A stretch of 64,000 bases of DNA, taken from Pseudomonas aestuarii. Lineage in GTDB: Bacteria; Pseudomonadota; Gammaproteobacteria; Pseudomonadales; Pseudomonadaceae. Below are positions 32,284 to 44,058 of the stretch, piece after piece. The notes under the pieces are model-generated. The model saw only the letters and a program-made list of their open reading frames with translations. It made no database searches and was not told where the DNA came from. The stretch lies in contig NZ_JAQJZJ010000006.1 of NCBI RefSeq assembly GCF_027988105.1, positions 124,001-188,000 on the forward strand. Direction: 5' to 3'. The first letter of the stretch is position 1. Each line of letters starts with the position of its first letter. The translations under genes were made by a program, and so were the position numbers.

Positions 32284-33825
32284 ATGACGCAAGCCAACAC
32301 CGCCGTGTACACCGACATCAGCGCCGCCCAACTGGTCGAAGAAGCCATTCGCCGCGGTGAGGGCGAACTGGCCGCCAGCGGCGCCCTGGTCGTTCGTACC
32401 GGTCACCGCACTGGCCGTTCGCCGGCTGATCGCTACATCGTTCGGGAACCGAGCACCGAGGCGCAAATCGCCTGGGGCGCGATCAATCGCCCGTTCCCGG
32501 CCGACAAGTTCGACGCCCTCTGGGATCGCGTCGAGGCGTTCAATCGCGAGCAGGATTTCTTCGTTTCCCACGTCCATGTAGGTTCCGCCGAGGAGCACTA
32601 CCTGGCGGTCAAGATGACCACTGCCACGGCTTGGCAGAACCTGTTCGGCCGTCAGCTGTTCATCAATCCCGAGACCTACAACCCGGCCGGCAAGGACGAG
32701 TGGAAGGTGCTCAACGTGGCCAACTTCGAGTGCGTGCCCGAGCGTGACGGCACCAACTCCGACGGCTGCGTGATCATCAACTTCGCCGCCAAGAAGGTAC
32801 TGCTGGCCGGTATGCGCTACGCCGGCGAAATGAAGAAAGCCATGTTCTCGGTGCAGAACTTCCTGCTCCCGGAAAAAGACGTGCTGCCGATGCACTGCGC
32901 CGCCAACATCGGCGAAGAGGGCGACGTGACCCTGTTCTTCGGCCTGTCCGGCACCGGCAAGACCACCCTGTCGGCCGACGAGTCGCGCTACCTGATCGGC
33001 GATGACGAACATGGCTGGGGCGAGGGCGTGGTGTTCAACATCGAGGGCGGTTGCTATGCCAAGTGCATCGACCTGTCCGAGAAGAACGAGCCGGTGATCT
33101 GGAAGGCCATCCAGTTCGGCACCGTGCTGGAAAACGTCATCCTCGACGAAGAGCGCGTGCCGGATTACACCGATGACAGCCTGACCCAGAACAGCCGCGC
33201 CGCCTACCCGCTGGAATTCGTCGAGAAGCGCAGCGAGAAGAACCTCGGCGGCGAGCCGAACGCGGTGATCTTCCTCACCTGCGACCTGACCGGCGTACTG
33301 CCGCCAGTGTCGATCCTCAACGAAGAGCAGGCGGCCTACCACTTCCTGTCGGGCTACACCGCACTGGTCGGTTCCACCGAAATGGGCAGCGGCAGCGGCA
33401 TCAAGTCGACCTTCTCCACCTGCTTCGGCGCGCCCTTCTTCCCGCGCCCGGCTGGCGAGTACGCCGAGTTGCTGATCAAGCGCATCCGCGGTTTCAACTC
33501 CAAGGTCTATCTGGTCAACACCGGCTGGACCGGCGGTGGCTATGGCGTCGGCAAGCGCTTCAACATTCCGACCACCCGTGGCGTGATTGCCGCAATCCAG
33601 AGTGGCGCGCTGATCGGCACCGAGACCGAGCAACTGCCGATCATCAACCTCAGCGTGCCGACCTCGGTACCGGGCGTCGAAACCAACCTGCTCAACCCGC
33701 GCAATACCTGGGAAGACCAGAACGCCTACGACGAGGCCGCCAAGGGCCTGGCCAAGCTGTTCATCGACAACTTCAAGAAGTTCGAGGTCAGCGACGCCAT
33801 CAAGCAGGCCGGCCCGCAGCTCTAA
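32284..33825 (+). CDS. pckA: Phosphoenolpyruvate carboxykinase (ATP)
   Basis: Gluconeogenic enzyme converting oxaloacetate and ATP to PEP; 513 aa from ATG 32284. Motifs: kinase-1 loop [16 protein letters not shown], the [26 protein letters not shown] metal and substrate region, and [16 protein letters not shown]. The upstream region has a TGTAGTA-N13-TACTACA inverted repeat at 32215-32241, 43 bp before the start, which may bind a regulator. A GGCGGC hairpin follows the stop. Confidence 0.97.
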   Translation: MTQANTAVYTDISAAQLVEEAIRRGEGELAASGALVVRTGHRTGRSPADRYIVREPSTEAQIAWGAINRPFPADKFDALWDRVEAFNREQDFFVSHVHVGSAEEHYLAVKMTTATAWQNLFGRQLFINPETYNPAGKDEWKVLNVANFECVPERDGTNSDGCVIINFAAKKVLLAGMRYAGEMKKAMFSVQNFLLPEKDVLPMHCAANIGEEGDVTLFFGLSGTGKTTLSADESRYLIGDDEHGWGEGVVFNIEGGCYAKCIDLSEKNEPVIWKAIQFGTVLENVILDEERVPDYTDDSLTQNSRAAYPLEFVEKRSEKNLGGEPNAVIFLTCDLTGVLPPVSILNEEQAAYHFLSGYTALVGSTEMGSGSGIKSTFSTCFGAPFFPRPAGEYAELLIKRIRGFNSKVYLVNTGWTGGGYGVGKRFNIPTTRGVIAAIQSGALIGTETEQLPIINLSVPTSVPGVETNLLNPRNTWEDQNAYDEAAKGLAKLFIDNFKKFEVSDAIKQAGPQL

Positions 33826-33842
33826 GCCGTAGCGCCTCCTGC

Positions 33843-33870
33843 GACAGGGCCGCCTTCGGGCGGCTTTGTC
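33843..33870 (+). terminator. Probable terminator after pckA
   Basis: Stem GACAGGGCCGCC, loop TTCG, GGCGGCTTTGTC; 12 pairs including two G-U, starting 17 bp after the pckA stop. The U content lies inside the 3' arm. Confidence 0.7.
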
Positions 33871-34091
33871 ATTTCCGCACCTCGCGCCTGGCTGGTTGCG
33901 CTGCTCCCGCGGTGTTCGGGCTGGCGATTCGTCGGCGACCCGCAAGGGGCCGAGAGGATCGTTTCGCGATCATGTCATGGCTGCGTGGCACTCGCAGGCG
34001 TCACTGCCCACCGTCTCGATTATGGGTGGCCTGACTCACCCTCACCGCGCTATGGTCACAGGCCATTCAGCGGTCAACGGAGTGACAGCTC

Positions 34092-36035
<1,944 letters not shown>

Positions 36036-36252
36036 CCGCTAGCCGGTTCGGTAGGGGCGTGCGCACTGCTGACAGCACGCGGCTGCCACACTCCCTGCGT
36101 GCCCATGGAGGTGGCTTGTGCGTGGCTCGGGCCGCGTTCCGTTCGGCGCGAAGCCACAGCCCGCCGTAGGGTGTGTCGTACTGAAGTGTCCGACTAATTC
36201 CAGACTCACCTGAACGGGCTTGGGCGCCGCGGCAAATTTGTCAGCGCACAGG

Positions 36253-36293
36253 ACGCATTCCTATGTCGATGCTGAATCGGCATAGGAATGCGT
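36253..36293. repeat. 18-bp hairpin in the gene-free region
   Basis: Arms ACGCATTCCTATGTCGAT (36253-36270) and ATCGGCATAGGAATGCGT (36276-36293) pair over 18 bp with one G-U, around the 5-nt loop GCTGA. There is no T-tract on either side (GAGGGGAGGGGG follows), so a simple terminator is unlikely. It could be a small RNA, a protein-binding palindrome or a mobile-element end. Confidence 0.6.
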
Positions 36294-36764
36294 GAGGGGA
36301 GGGGGATCAGAACCGAGGCGGTGCTGATGAGGGGCAGCAGCGTCTCGGATTTCGATGGTTCACGCCCTATTAGGGCACTGGCTAGGTGTCGCTGGCCGCC
36401 TGGACTGATGCCAGGGTGCGGCGTTGGATCGCCATGCTCTGCAGCTGAACGGAGCTTCGTTAGCGCTATGGCTATCAATCCTGACCTATGGTCGGGTTAT
36501 ACCGTTCTACTGTTTCGCCTTGTACGATTTTCCCAAACGCGAGCTGCGGCTTTACGCGCTAAGCGCTAAGTTCGGTTGCTACCTGTAGTTGACCTGCACC
36601 CACGGTCTGTCATTCCGACTCCATGGTTATACGTGCATTCTGTGCTTTGGCACTGCGGCCAGCGTGCAGAATCACGCGGGTGCTGATTGGGGGACAAGTG
36701 ATGCTGGGTGTCGTCATTCGCTTAAGTCCTCCTTGTTGCTGTCCTGAGTCATAAGGTAGCCCGA

Positions 36765-36799
36765 TTTATCGCCAGAGGTTTAGTACAAGTGGCGATAAA
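36765..36799. repeat. 10-bp inverted repeat in the gene-free region
   Basis: Perfect arms TTTATCGCCA (36765-36774) and TGGCGATAAA (36790-36799) with a 15-nt spacer; directly followed by the small palindrome CCTGATGCTTCAGG (36801-36814). Confidence 0.5.
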
Positions 36800-37104
36800 A
36801 CCTGATGCTTCAGGAATTAACGCGCATAAATCCCCGGCACAGCGCCATATTCCCTGGGCTGGGCCGGTTTTCCCTGTCGGCAATCCTGCCTGTGCCCGGT
36901 CATGGAGCGGCTGTATGCCTCAAGAGGCTCACAAGGCAGCAGGCCTTTAGTGGGACCGGAATGGCGCGATGCGCAGTGGTCGAACCGCCACAGGCGCAAA
37001 CGGCGCGTTTCCAGACATTTCGGGGTCGACTTCAGACATCCGTGCAGGCGCCAGACCCTCTAGGTTAGGCGGGTGTTATATCAGCCGAAAAACTTGGAGT
37101 AGAC

Positions 37105-37449
37105 ATGTCCAGCCCGATCACCGTTCTCCGCGATACCACCCCCATGCCGATGCTCGACGCCTGCAAATGGGAAAAGCTTGCTGGCGACCCGCACACCGTC
37201 AACCTCAACGCCTACACCTCGGAAGACGGCAGCAAGATCATGGGCACCTGGATCTGCACCCCCGGCAAATGGCGGGTCGCTTACGATAAGTGGGAGTACT
37301 GCCACTTCCAGGAAGGCTACTGCATCATCACCCCGGACGGTCAGGCGCCGATCCACCTCAAGGCCGGTGATATCTTCATCGTCGAGCCGGGCATGAAGGG
37401 CACCTGGGAAGTGGTCGAGACGGTGCGCAAGTACTTCGTCTTCGCCTGA
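37105..37449 (+). CDS. Cupin-domain protein
   Basis: 114 aa, a single small beta-barrel. Cupin features: DGSKIMGTWICTPGKWRVAYDKWEYCHFQEGYCIITPDG (motif 1 region with Glu/His) and HLKAGDIFIVEPGMKGTWEVVETVRKYFV (motif 2). This subtype resembles the (S)-ureidoglycine aminohydrolase/EutQ-like short cupins. No signal peptide. Substrate unknown. The AGTAGAC just before ATG is a weak but usable ribosome site with GGAG 9 bp upstream. Confidence 0.83.
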   Translation: MSSPITVLRDTTPMPMLDACKWEKLAGDPHTVNLNAYTSEDGSKIMGTWICTPGKWRVAYDKWEYCHFQEGYCIITPDGQAPIHLKAGDIFIVEPGMKGTWEVVETVRKYFVFA

Positions 37450-37501
37450 CATCCGCAGTCGCGCCGCCAGGCGCAGAGGCAGGGTGGCGTTCAACCGCCA
37501 C

Positions 37502-37984
37502 CTACGGAGCTTCTGGCGCGCTCGCTTCCTCATCCGTCAAGCGTTGCAGGTAGTGGGCGAAGTCCGGATCTTCCCCGCGCAGTAACTGTGGCAGCCGTTC
37601 GCGGAAGTCCTCGCGTCGGCTCCATTCGCGCATGTAGTCCTCCCAGGAATGCCAGCGCCGCTGTTTCTTCGCGTCCATGTTGGGCTCGTAGATCAGCAGA
37701 TAGGCACGCTCGAACAGGGAAATGAGCATGTCGAAGATCAGCAACATGCGTTCGCGCTGTTCGTCGGTCAAATCCGGGGTGGCAGGCTGGCTGCGCAGCT
37801 TCAGGTCCGGGTTGGCCAGTACCACTTCGAGGAAGTCGATATAGGCATCGGAGATCTGCTGCCAGGTGGCTTCCCGTTCATTCGCGCGCTCCTTGCGCTG
37901 TTCGACGAGGAACACGCCAATCGCAAAGGGCAAGGCTACCACCGTGACGATGTAGGACAGCAGTTCCCAGGTTTCGAGTGTCAT
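37502..37984 (-). CDS. Membrane-anchored hypothetical protein
   Basis: 160 aa from ATG 37984 (preceded by GAGGGAG). One N-terminal membrane segment (about residues 7-27, LLSYIVTVVALPFAIGVFLVE) followed by a charged helical domain. That domain has ANPDLKLRSQP, a helical LLIFDMLISLFERAYLLIYEP, RRWHSWEDYMREWSRREDFRERLP and GEDPDFAHYLQRL segments. I do not recognise a named family. A decayed relative with matching ANPDLKLRS, RRRW...EY and GEDPD segments lies at about 48030-48345 on the same strand. Convergent with the cupin gene, divergent from the multicopper oxidase. Confidence 0.7.
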   Translation of the reverse strand: MTLETWELLSYIVTVVALPFAIGVFLVEQRKERANEREATWQQISDAYIDFLEVVLANPDLKLRSQPATPDLTDEQRERMLLIFDMLISLFERAYLLIYEPNMDAKKQRRWHSWEDYMREWSRREDFRERLPQLLRGEDPDFAHYLQRLTDEEASAPEAP

Positions 37985-38348
37985 ATCTCCCTCGTTGGCT
38001 AAAGGCCGGTAGAACAAGCAAAGCCCATTTTTTGCCGCGCACTGGCGCCAAACGCTCCCCGCGCCCTTGGCAGCATATGACCAGTGGCAAAACGGTGGCC
38101 CGCACGCTGGCTATGCTCAGGTAGCGGGCCGAATGGGCCGCACCAGTGCTGTCTTCGCCCACGCAGCAGTATTTCTCGAACAGCATCGCGTTTATACAGG
38201 CAGTCTTCAGGTCAAACGGTGAGACAAGGAAGACAGGGGAAGTTGGGTTACGACGTGTCGTGTGCAACCTGAAAGTGGATGCCTTCGGCAAATTGATGGA
38301 CGGTCCCAGGCGGCAGTTCAGATGATTTGACGACTAGGGGTTCGCATT
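37985..38348. other. Divergent gap upstream of the multicopper oxidase
   Basis: 364 bp with no credible gene. It should carry the promoters for the membrane hypothetical protein (minus) and the multicopper oxidase (plus). I saw no copper-box-like palindrome or other clear motif. Confidence 0.4.
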
Positions 38349-40415
38349 ATGTTCACGCGGCGTACATTCTTGAAATATACCGGCGGCACCTTTCTCACAC
38401 TGTATGCAATTGACCGGTACGGGGTGCCCATCGCACTCGCACAGATTCCCGGTGGCTCACTCGATCCAGATGAGATTGCCAAGTTTCAGACCCCCTTGCT
38501 GATTCCTCCGGTCATGCCGAGAGCGGCAAAGATCAATAAGGTGGCTGGCAAGCAGGTCGACTACTACGAGATATCGGTCAAGCAGTTTGCCCAGCAGATT
38601 CTCCCGGATGGCCTGCCGGCCACCATCGTTTGGGGTTATGGCGCGCTGTCGGCCAAGGGCAATCGAGGCGTGTTGTTGCATAACGCCCCCGCGCTGACCA
38701 TCGAGGCCAAATGGAACACCCCGGTCCAGGTCAAGTGGATCAACGAACTCACGGACGATGTCGGCAACTACCTGCCGCACCTGCTGCCGGTGGACCCGAC
38801 CCTGCACTGGGCCAACCCACCCGGCGGTATCGCCGGGCGCGACATGCGACCGGACTTCAACAGCACACCGCCGCCCTACACCGGGCCGGTACCCATGGTC
38901 ACCCACGTGCACGGTGCCGTTGGCGTCGGCGACGAGAGCGACGGCTATGCCGAGGCCTGGTACCTGCCCGCCGCCAGCAATATCCCACAGGATTTTGCCC
39001 ATGAAGGCACCTGGTACGGGTTCTTCGCCAGCAAGGCCGAGGCCAGCTTCGGTGAGACCTGGGGACCAGGCTTTGCCACCTTCCAGTATCCCAACCTCAA
39101 TCGCGCCTCGACCCTCTGGTACCACGACCACACCCTCGGCATGACCCGTCTCAATGTCTACGCCGGCCCGGCTGGTTTCTACCTGGTGCGTGGTGGTCCG
39201 GATGGCGACACCGCGGTGAGCGACACCCGCTCCGGCATGCCGGCGCAGCTGCCAAGTCCGGCGCCGCGGGAGAACGACAAATTCCCGCCGAACAAGACCT
39301 ACTACGAGATTCCCATCGCTATCCAGGATCGTTCGTTCAACGTCGATGGCTCGCTGTTCTACCCCGACTCACGCGATTTCTTCGACGACATTACCGGCCC
39401 CTTCATTCCCGACACCGACATCGCGCCGGCCTGGAACCCCGAGTTCTTCGGCAACACACTGATGGTTAACGGCAAGACCTGGCCGTTCCAGACCGTCGAG
39501 CAGGTGCGCTACCGTCTGCGCCTGCTCAACGGCTGCCAGTCGCGCTTCCTGATCCTCGACTTCGGCAATATCCCCGGCGTGGAGGTCTGGCAGATCGGTA
39601 ACGAAGGCGGCTTTCTGGCTGCGCCGGTCAACCTCAGCGCCGATCACGGCAACCGCCTGCTGATGGGGCTGGCCGAACGGGCCGACCTGATTGTCGATTT
39701 CAGCAACGTGCCAGTGGGCAATTACGTGCTGGGCAATGTAGGCCCGGACGAACCCTTCGGCGGCGGCGAGCCGGGTCTCGATTTCGAAATAGCCGACCCG
39801 GCGACCACCGGCCAGGTCCTGGAGTTTCGCGTGGTGCCGGCCGTGGCCGTTGATCCGAGTACACCGCCGCAGTTTCTGCAGTTGCCGGCGATCACGCCGC
39901 TGCCGGCGGCAAGCGTCACCCGTCGCCTGGTCCTGATCGAGGAGGTGTCAGACTTCTTCGCCGATGCCCCGGCCGAAGCATTGCTGGGCACCCTGGCCGG
40001 CGACCCCGCCGAGGAGCCGGCACAGTGGAGCAAGCGCCTGTGGGTAGAACCGGTGACCGAGAACCCGGCGGTGGGTGCGACCGAGGTCTGGGAACTGTAC
40101 AACGCCACCGCCGACGCCCACCCGGTCCACATCCATGAGGTGGTGTTCGAGGTCATCGACCGGCAGGATATCTTCGTCAACGAGGATGAACGGCAGGTGC
40201 AACTAGTCCCCGCCAGCGCGCCCATTCCAGCCGAGCCCTGGGAGAGCGGTTTCAAGGATACCGTCATCGCCTACCCCGGTCAGGTCACGCGCCTACGCGC
40301 ACAATTCAACTCGCCCGGCCAGTTCGTCTGGCACTGCCACATCCTCGAGCACGAGGACAACGAGATGATGCGGCCAGTGCGCATCGGCCCCCTGCAGCCG
40401 GGGCAACCGGACTAG
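38349..40415 (+). CDS. Multicopper oxidase, Tat-exported (CotA/bilirubin-oxidase-like)
   Basis: 688 aa. The N-terminus MFTRRTFLKYTGGTFLTLYA is a twin-arginine signal, so the protein folds with copper before export. Copper ligands are complete: THVHG (His186, His188), WYHDHT (His259, His261), HPVHIHE (His591, His594, His596), and HCHILEHEDNEMM (His662, Cys663, His664, His668, with Met673 as probable axial T1 ligand). Larger than the usual 500-residue laccases, like CotA-type enzymes. Likely acts on phenolics, bilirubin-like or metal substrates in the periplasm. No copper-resistance genes are adjacent. Confidence 0.93.
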   Translation: MFTRRTFLKYTGGTFLTLYAIDRYGVPIALAQIPGGSLDPDEIAKFQTPLLIPPVMPRAAKINKVAGKQVDYYEISVKQFAQQILPDGLPATIVWGYGALSAKGNRGVLLHNAPALTIEAKWNTPVQVKWINELTDDVGNYLPHLLPVDPTLHWANPPGGIAGRDMRPDFNSTPPPYTGPVPMVTHVHGAVGVGDESDGYAEAWYLPAASNIPQDFAHEGTWYGFFASKAEASFGETWGPGFATFQYPNLNRASTLWYHDHTLGMTRLNVYAGPAGFYLVRGGPDGDTAVSDTRSGMPAQLPSPAPRENDKFPPNKTYYEIPIAIQDRSFNVDGSLFYPDSRDFFDDITGPFIPDTDIAPAWNPEFFGNTLMVNGKTWPFQTVEQVRYRLRLLNGCQSRFLILDFGNIPGVEVWQIGNEGGFLAAPVNLSADHGNRLLMGLAERADLIVDFSNVPVGNYVLGNVGPDEPFGGGEPGLDFEIADPATTGQVLEFRVVPAVAVDPSTPPQFLQLPAITPLPAASVTRRLVLIEEVSDFFADAPAEALLGTLAGDPAEEPAQWSKRLWVEPVTENPAVGATEVWELYNATADAHPVHIHEVVFEVIDRQDIFVNEDERQVQLVPASAPIPAEPWESGFKDTVIAYPGQVTRLRAQFNSPGQFVWHCHILEHEDNEMMRPVRIGPLQPGQPD

Positions 40416-40769
40416 TCGCGCGAGCTGACTGTGAGGGCGTCGGCCTGCGCGCGGCGCCCTCCGAGCCCATGTCCAGCGGCTGATCCGGGTGTCGGGGGTG
40501 CTCGCGTCCGCGTCATTCCAGGCAGCATTTACCCCCTTGCGCCAACGATAAGGGTTGCCTTCCTCGTCGGGCATTGTCATAACTGTCACGTGGCCATGTG
40601 TGGGCGCCTACTCAGCGCTCCCATGCAGGCTCAACGCACTACAGGGTTGCGCGTACGCAGCTGCAGCGTCGCAGATTGTGGTCTTTGTCAGCGCCGCAAC
40701 GACAAAGTCCGGAACCTAGACGGTATGCCTGCCCTCGAAGGTACAGACCCGTCAGAAGCGAGGAATACC
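40416..40769 (+). other. Gap between the multicopper oxidase and the HPF-like gene
   Basis: 354 bp without a credible gene. A 7-bp inverted repeat CTTTGTC (40683-40689) / GACAAAG (40701-40707) lies about 65 bp before the HPF-like start; it may be part of its leader or operator. A minus-strand frame at 40293-40589 has no recognisable features. Confidence 0.4.
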
Positions 40770-41195
40770 ATGCAAATTCATGTGAGAAGCAACCATATCG
40801 AAGGAAGTGTCCGGCTTCAGGAGTGGGTAAGCGCGACAGTGTCCGAGCGGCTGGACCGTTTCGAAGATTTTCTCACCCGGGTTGAAGTTCATCTCAGCGA
40901 CGAGAATGGCAACAAGGCCGGCGCCGACGACAAGCGCTGCCAGATCGAAGCACGGCCCAAAGGCCATCAATCCATTTCAGTCACCCACAAAGCCTCCTCG
41001 CTCGATCAGGCCGTGGACGGCGCCACCGAAAAAATGCGCCATGCCCTCGAGCACATGGTCGGCAAGCTTGTGGTCAGGGCCGTATCCACCGGGCATATCG
41101 ATGACCCGCGCCTGAGCGAAGATCCCGAACAAGTCACCGAGGCCCTGCTGCAGGAAGAATTCCTGGCCAAAGAAGAAGCCCTGAGCCGCGCTTGA
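40770..41195 (+). CDS. HPF/RaiA-family ribosome-associated protein
   Basis: 141 aa from ATG 40770 (GAGGAAT upstream). The fold is the hibernation-factor type: MQIHVRSNHIEGSVRLQEWVSATVSERLDRFEDFLTRVEVHLSDENGNKAGADDKRC, then IEARPKGHQSISVTHKASSLDQAVDGATEKMRHALEH. A short acidic tail follows. Such proteins bind the 30S decoding centre and silence ribosomes in stationary phase. It is a stand-alone paralog, not the usual hpf beside rpoN, and may serve a stress condition. Ended by a strong terminator at 41232. Confidence 0.8.
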   Translation: MQIHVRSNHIEGSVRLQEWVSATVSERLDRFEDFLTRVEVHLSDENGNKAGADDKRCQIEARPKGHQSISVTHKASSLDQAVDGATEKMRHALEHMVGKLVVRAVSTGHIDDPRLSEDPEQVTEALLQEEFLAKEEALSRA

Positions 41196-41231
41196 GGCGT
41201 TCACATTCGTTGATTCCTGAATGATTGCAAT

Positions 41232-41263
41232 AAGGGGCTGCCATGCGTACATGGCAGCCCCTT
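41232..41263 (+). terminator. Rho-independent terminator after the HPF-like gene
   Basis: Perfect 14-bp arms AAGGGGCTGCCATG/CATGGCAGCCCCTT with loop CGTA, 36 bp after the stop, followed by TTAA. The remaining 350 bp up to gnd hold nothing I recognise. Confidence 0.85.
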
Positions 41264-41612
41264 TAAGGTTGCGCAATCCGCCACGCCGGCACCTAACCAC
41301 TCCCTGTGCAGGCACGGCGCCGCTGTCGGTTTGCTGCGCAATAAGCCCCTCGTCATCCGTTTGTCCGCTATCCGCGGCTTAGTCGCTCGACCACGCGTCG
41401 GCGCAATCCCGGGTCCTCGCGTGCAGGGCTCCCGGCCTTTGACTAGCAGCGCACAAAGTGCCGATCGCCCCCGGTCCCATGCACAGGCCCGAGTGGTCGG
41501 TGCACTGGCAGGCCGCCGCGACAATCAAGCGCTAAACTAATTCTGACGCGCCGCGCCGGAGCATGCCCGCGGTCGCGCGGATGCGCCCCACTCACTCAAG
41601 AGGAGCGTAAAG
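41264..41612 (+). other. Gap upstream of gnd-zwf-GH15
   Basis: 349 bp with no credible coding sequence. It presumably contains the operon promoter; an AAGAGGAG ribosome site lies just before gnd. I saw no distinct palindrome. Confidence 0.4.
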
Positions 41613-42647
41613 ATGCAGATCGGCATGATCGGCCTCGGCCGCATGGGCGCCAGCATGGTCACCCGCCTGCTGCGCGGCGGCCATGACTGCGTGGTCCATG
41701 ACCAGGCGCCCGAAGGCATCGCGCGCCTGGTCGCGCTTGGCGCCACGGGCGCCGCAACGTTGCCGCAGTTCGTCGAGACGTTGAAGGCACCGCGTGCGGT
41801 CTGGCTGATGGTGCCGGCCGCGGCCGTAGATGCCCTGCTCGAACAACTGACCCCCCTGCTGAACGCCGGCGACATCGTCATCGACGGCGGCAACTCGCAC
41901 TATCACGACGACCTGCGCCGCACCGCGGACCTGGCGGCAGCGAATATCGCCCACGTGGACGTCGGCACCAGCGGAGGCGTGGCCGGCCTGGACCGCGGCT
42001 ACTGCCTGATGATCGGCGGCGGCAGTGAGTCGGTGCAGCATCTCGCGCCGGTGTTCGCCACCCTGGCCCCGGGGGCCGGCACGGTGGCGGCGACCCCTGG
42101 CCGCCGCGCGGGCACCGGCACGGCCGATCAGGGCTGGCTGCATTGCGGGCCGCACGGTGCCGGCCACTTCGTCAAGATGGTGCACAACGGCATCGAGTAC
42201 GGGCTGATGGCCGCCTATGCCGAGGGTCTGAACATCCTGCATCACGCGAATATCGGCCTGCGCCAGCACGCCGTCGATGCCGAGACGACGCCGTTGCGCG
42301 AACCCGCGCATTACCAGTACGAGCTGAACCTGCCCGACATTGCCGAGGTCTGGCGCCGCGGCAGCGTGATCGGCTCTTGGCTGCTGGATCTGACGGCCGC
42401 AGCGCTGGCGGGCGACCCCACGCTGGCCGGCTATGAAGGCCGGATCTCGGACTCCGGCGAAGGCCGCTGGACGGTGCAGGCAGCCATCGACGAGGCGGTG
42501 CCCGCCCCGGTGCTGAGCGCGGCGCTGTATGCCCGCTTCGGTTCGCGCGGCGATGCCGACTTTGCCAACCGCGTGCAATCGGCCATGCGCCATGAGTTCG
42601 GCGGCCACCTCGAGAAGCCGGCCGCCGGCGGGCCAAGCGGGACCTGA
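41613..42647 (+). CDS. gnd: 6-phosphogluconate dehydrogenase, decarboxylating (short NAD-type)
   Basis: Oxidises 6-phosphogluconate to ribulose 5-phosphate and CO2. 344 aa, the short form rather than the 470-residue type. Motifs: IGLGRMG (7-12), [10 protein letters not shown] (91-100), the substrate loop [20 protein letters not shown], and the catalytic Lys188 in [16 protein letters not shown]. One base separates its stop from zwf. It supplies the second half of the oxidative pentose phosphate route; many pseudomonads instead rely on Entner-Doudoroff enzymes. Confidence 0.92.
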   Translation: MQIGMIGLGRMGASMVTRLLRGGHDCVVHDQAPEGIARLVALGATGAATLPQFVETLKAPRAVWLMVPAAAVDALLEQLTPLLNAGDIVIDGGNSHYHDDLRRTADLAAANIAHVDVGTSGGVAGLDRGYCLMIGGGSESVQHLAPVFATLAPGAGTVAATPGRRAGTGTADQGWLHCGPHGAGHFVKMVHNGIEYGLMAAYAEGLNILHHANIGLRQHAVDAETTPLREPAHYQYELNLPDIAEVWRRGSVIGSWLLDLTAAALAGDPTLAGYEGRISDSGEGRWTVQAAIDEAVPAPVLSAALYARFGSRGDADFANRVQSAMRHEFGGHLEKPAAGGPSGT

Positions 42648-42648
42648 C

Positions 42649-44055
42649 ATGAACCCAGCCACCAGCTCTCCCCCGACCCAGTCCGCCGATGCCCTGGTGC
42701 TGTTCGGCGCCAGCGGCGACCTGGCACACAAGAAGATCTTTCCGGCGCTCTACGCGATGGCCCGCAGTGGTGTGCTGAAGGTGCCGGTGATCGGCGTCGC
42801 CTCATCGAAGTGGAGCGTCGAGCAATTTCGCGCGCGCGCCCGGGACAGCGTCGAGCAAGGTGGCGGCGAGGTCAGCCCGCGTGCACTCAACCACCTCCTG
42901 TCGACGCTGCAGTACGTCAGTGGCGACTACCAGGATGGGTCCACCTTCGCAGCCTTGAGAGAGGCGCTGCAGGGGGCGCAGCGGCCGACGTTCTACCTGG
43001 CGATACCGCCGGCGCTGTTCCCCACGGTGATTCGCAGCCTCAAGGCCGCGGGCCTGGCCGAAGGTGGGCGAGTCATCATCGAAAAGCCATTCGGCCATGA
43101 TCTGGCCTCGGCCCGCGAACTCAACCGGGTTGCACTGGATGCCTTCCCCGATGACGCGACCTTCCGTATCGATCACTTCCTGGGTAAGGAAGCGATCATG
43201 AACATCCTGTATTTCCGCTTCGCCAATACCTTTCTCGAGCCGATCTGGAACCGCAACCACATCGCCAGCGTGCAGATCACCCTGGCCGAGCAGTTCGGCG
43301 TCGAGGGCCGCGGGGCCTTCTACGAGAGCGCCGGCTGCCTGCGCGACGTGATGCAGAATCATCTGTTCCAGATCGTCGCGCTGCTGGCGATGGAGCCGCC
43401 GGCCAGCCGCCACTTCGAGGCCGTGCACCGCCACAAGGCCGATGTCTTTGCCGCCATGCGGCCGTTAGGCGCCGACGACATCCTGCGCGGGCAATACCAG
43501 GGCTACCGCGACGAGCCGCAGGTCGCCAACGACTCCGATGTCGAAACCTTCTGCGCTCTGCGCGTGCATGTCGATTCCTGGCGCTGGGGCGGCGTGCCCT
43601 GGTACCTGCGCTCGGGCAAGTGCCTGCCGCTCACCGCCTGCGAGGTGGTGGTGCGCCTGAAGCCGCCACCACAGAATCTGTTCGGCGACGCGGTCAAGGC
43701 CGACGCAGTCAACACCCTGCGCTTTCATCTGTCACCGCACTCGACGATTGCACTCGCCGCCCGCGTCAAGCGGGCCGGCAAGGAGTTCGTCGGTGACCAG
43801 CGCGAGTTCTTGCTGCTCGAAGAGGAGCCCGGCGAGCAGTCCCCCTACGAGCGCCTGCTGACCGACGCGATGGCCGGTGACGGCGCGCTGTTCGCCCATG
43901 AGGACGCCATCGAATCGGCATGGGCCGTGGTGGAACCGGTGCTGGCCAAACATCCCCCGGTCATTGCCTACGCGCCGGGCTCGTGGGGGCCGCCTGCCGC
44001 CAACCATTTCATCGCCGCCGATGGTGGCTGGCACAATCCCGAAGTGGCGGGCTGA
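42649..44055 (+). CDS. zwf: Glucose-6-phosphate 1-dehydrogenase
   Basis: 468 aa from ATG 42649. Motifs: [19 protein letters not shown] (NAD(P) loop, GASGDLA 20-26) and the active-site RIDHFLGKE (173-181, His176 and Lys180). It produces 6-phosphogluconolactone and NADPH. No 6-phosphogluconolactonase gene follows, in contrast to zwf-pgl-edd type operons, so this is probably a second zwf. It is coupled to gnd by a 1-bp gap, and GH15 starts 3 bp after its stop. Confidence 0.96.
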   Translation: MNPATSSPPTQSADALVLFGASGDLAHKKIFPALYAMARSGVLKVPVIGVASSKWSVEQFRARARDSVEQGGGEVSPRALNHLLSTLQYVSGDYQDGSTFAALREALQGAQRPTFYLAIPPALFPTVIRSLKAAGLAEGGRVIIEKPFGHDLASARELNRVALDAFPDDATFRIDHFLGKEAIMNILYFRFANTFLEPIWNRNHIASVQITLAEQFGVEGRGAFYESAGCLRDVMQNHLFQIVALLAMEPPASRHFEAVHRHKADVFAAMRPLGADDILRGQYQGYRDEPQVANDSDVETFCALRVHVDSWRWGGVPWYLRSGKCLPLTACEVVVRLKPPPQNLFGDAVKADAVNTLRFHLSPHSTIALAARVKRAGKEFVGDQREFLLLEEEPGEQSPYERLLTDAMAGDGALFAHEDAIESAWAVVEPVLAKHPPVIAYAPGSWGPPAANHFIAADGGWHNPEVAG

Positions 44056-44058
44056 ACC

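Larger units (their letters stand above)
36036..37104. other. 1.07-kb gene-free region with strong hairpins
   Basis: Between recQ and the cupin gene I find no credible coding sequence on either strand. The open frames here are under 100 codons, have no recognisable motif, and no ribosome site. Base composition is less GC-biased than in the neighbours. Two clear inverted repeats (36253-36293 and 36765-36799) and a short one (CCTGA-TGCT-TCAGG, 36801-36814) suggest non-coding RNA or remnant mobile DNA. Nothing else was recognised. Confidence 0.55.

Noticed and set aside
36206..36569. Small open frames on both strands in the gene-free region
   Set aside because: They are short, overlap each other, contain the palindrome, and have no ribosome site or protein-like pattern.
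37064..37070. GTTAGGC, considered as an integron attC core end before the cupin gene
   Set aside because: No matching complementary core (RYYYAAC) was found upstream within attC distance, and there is no integrase.
40293..40589. Minus-strand frame of 98 codons overlapping the end of the multicopper oxidase
   Set aside because: No ribosome site, low-complexity Arg/Ala end and no recognised domain.
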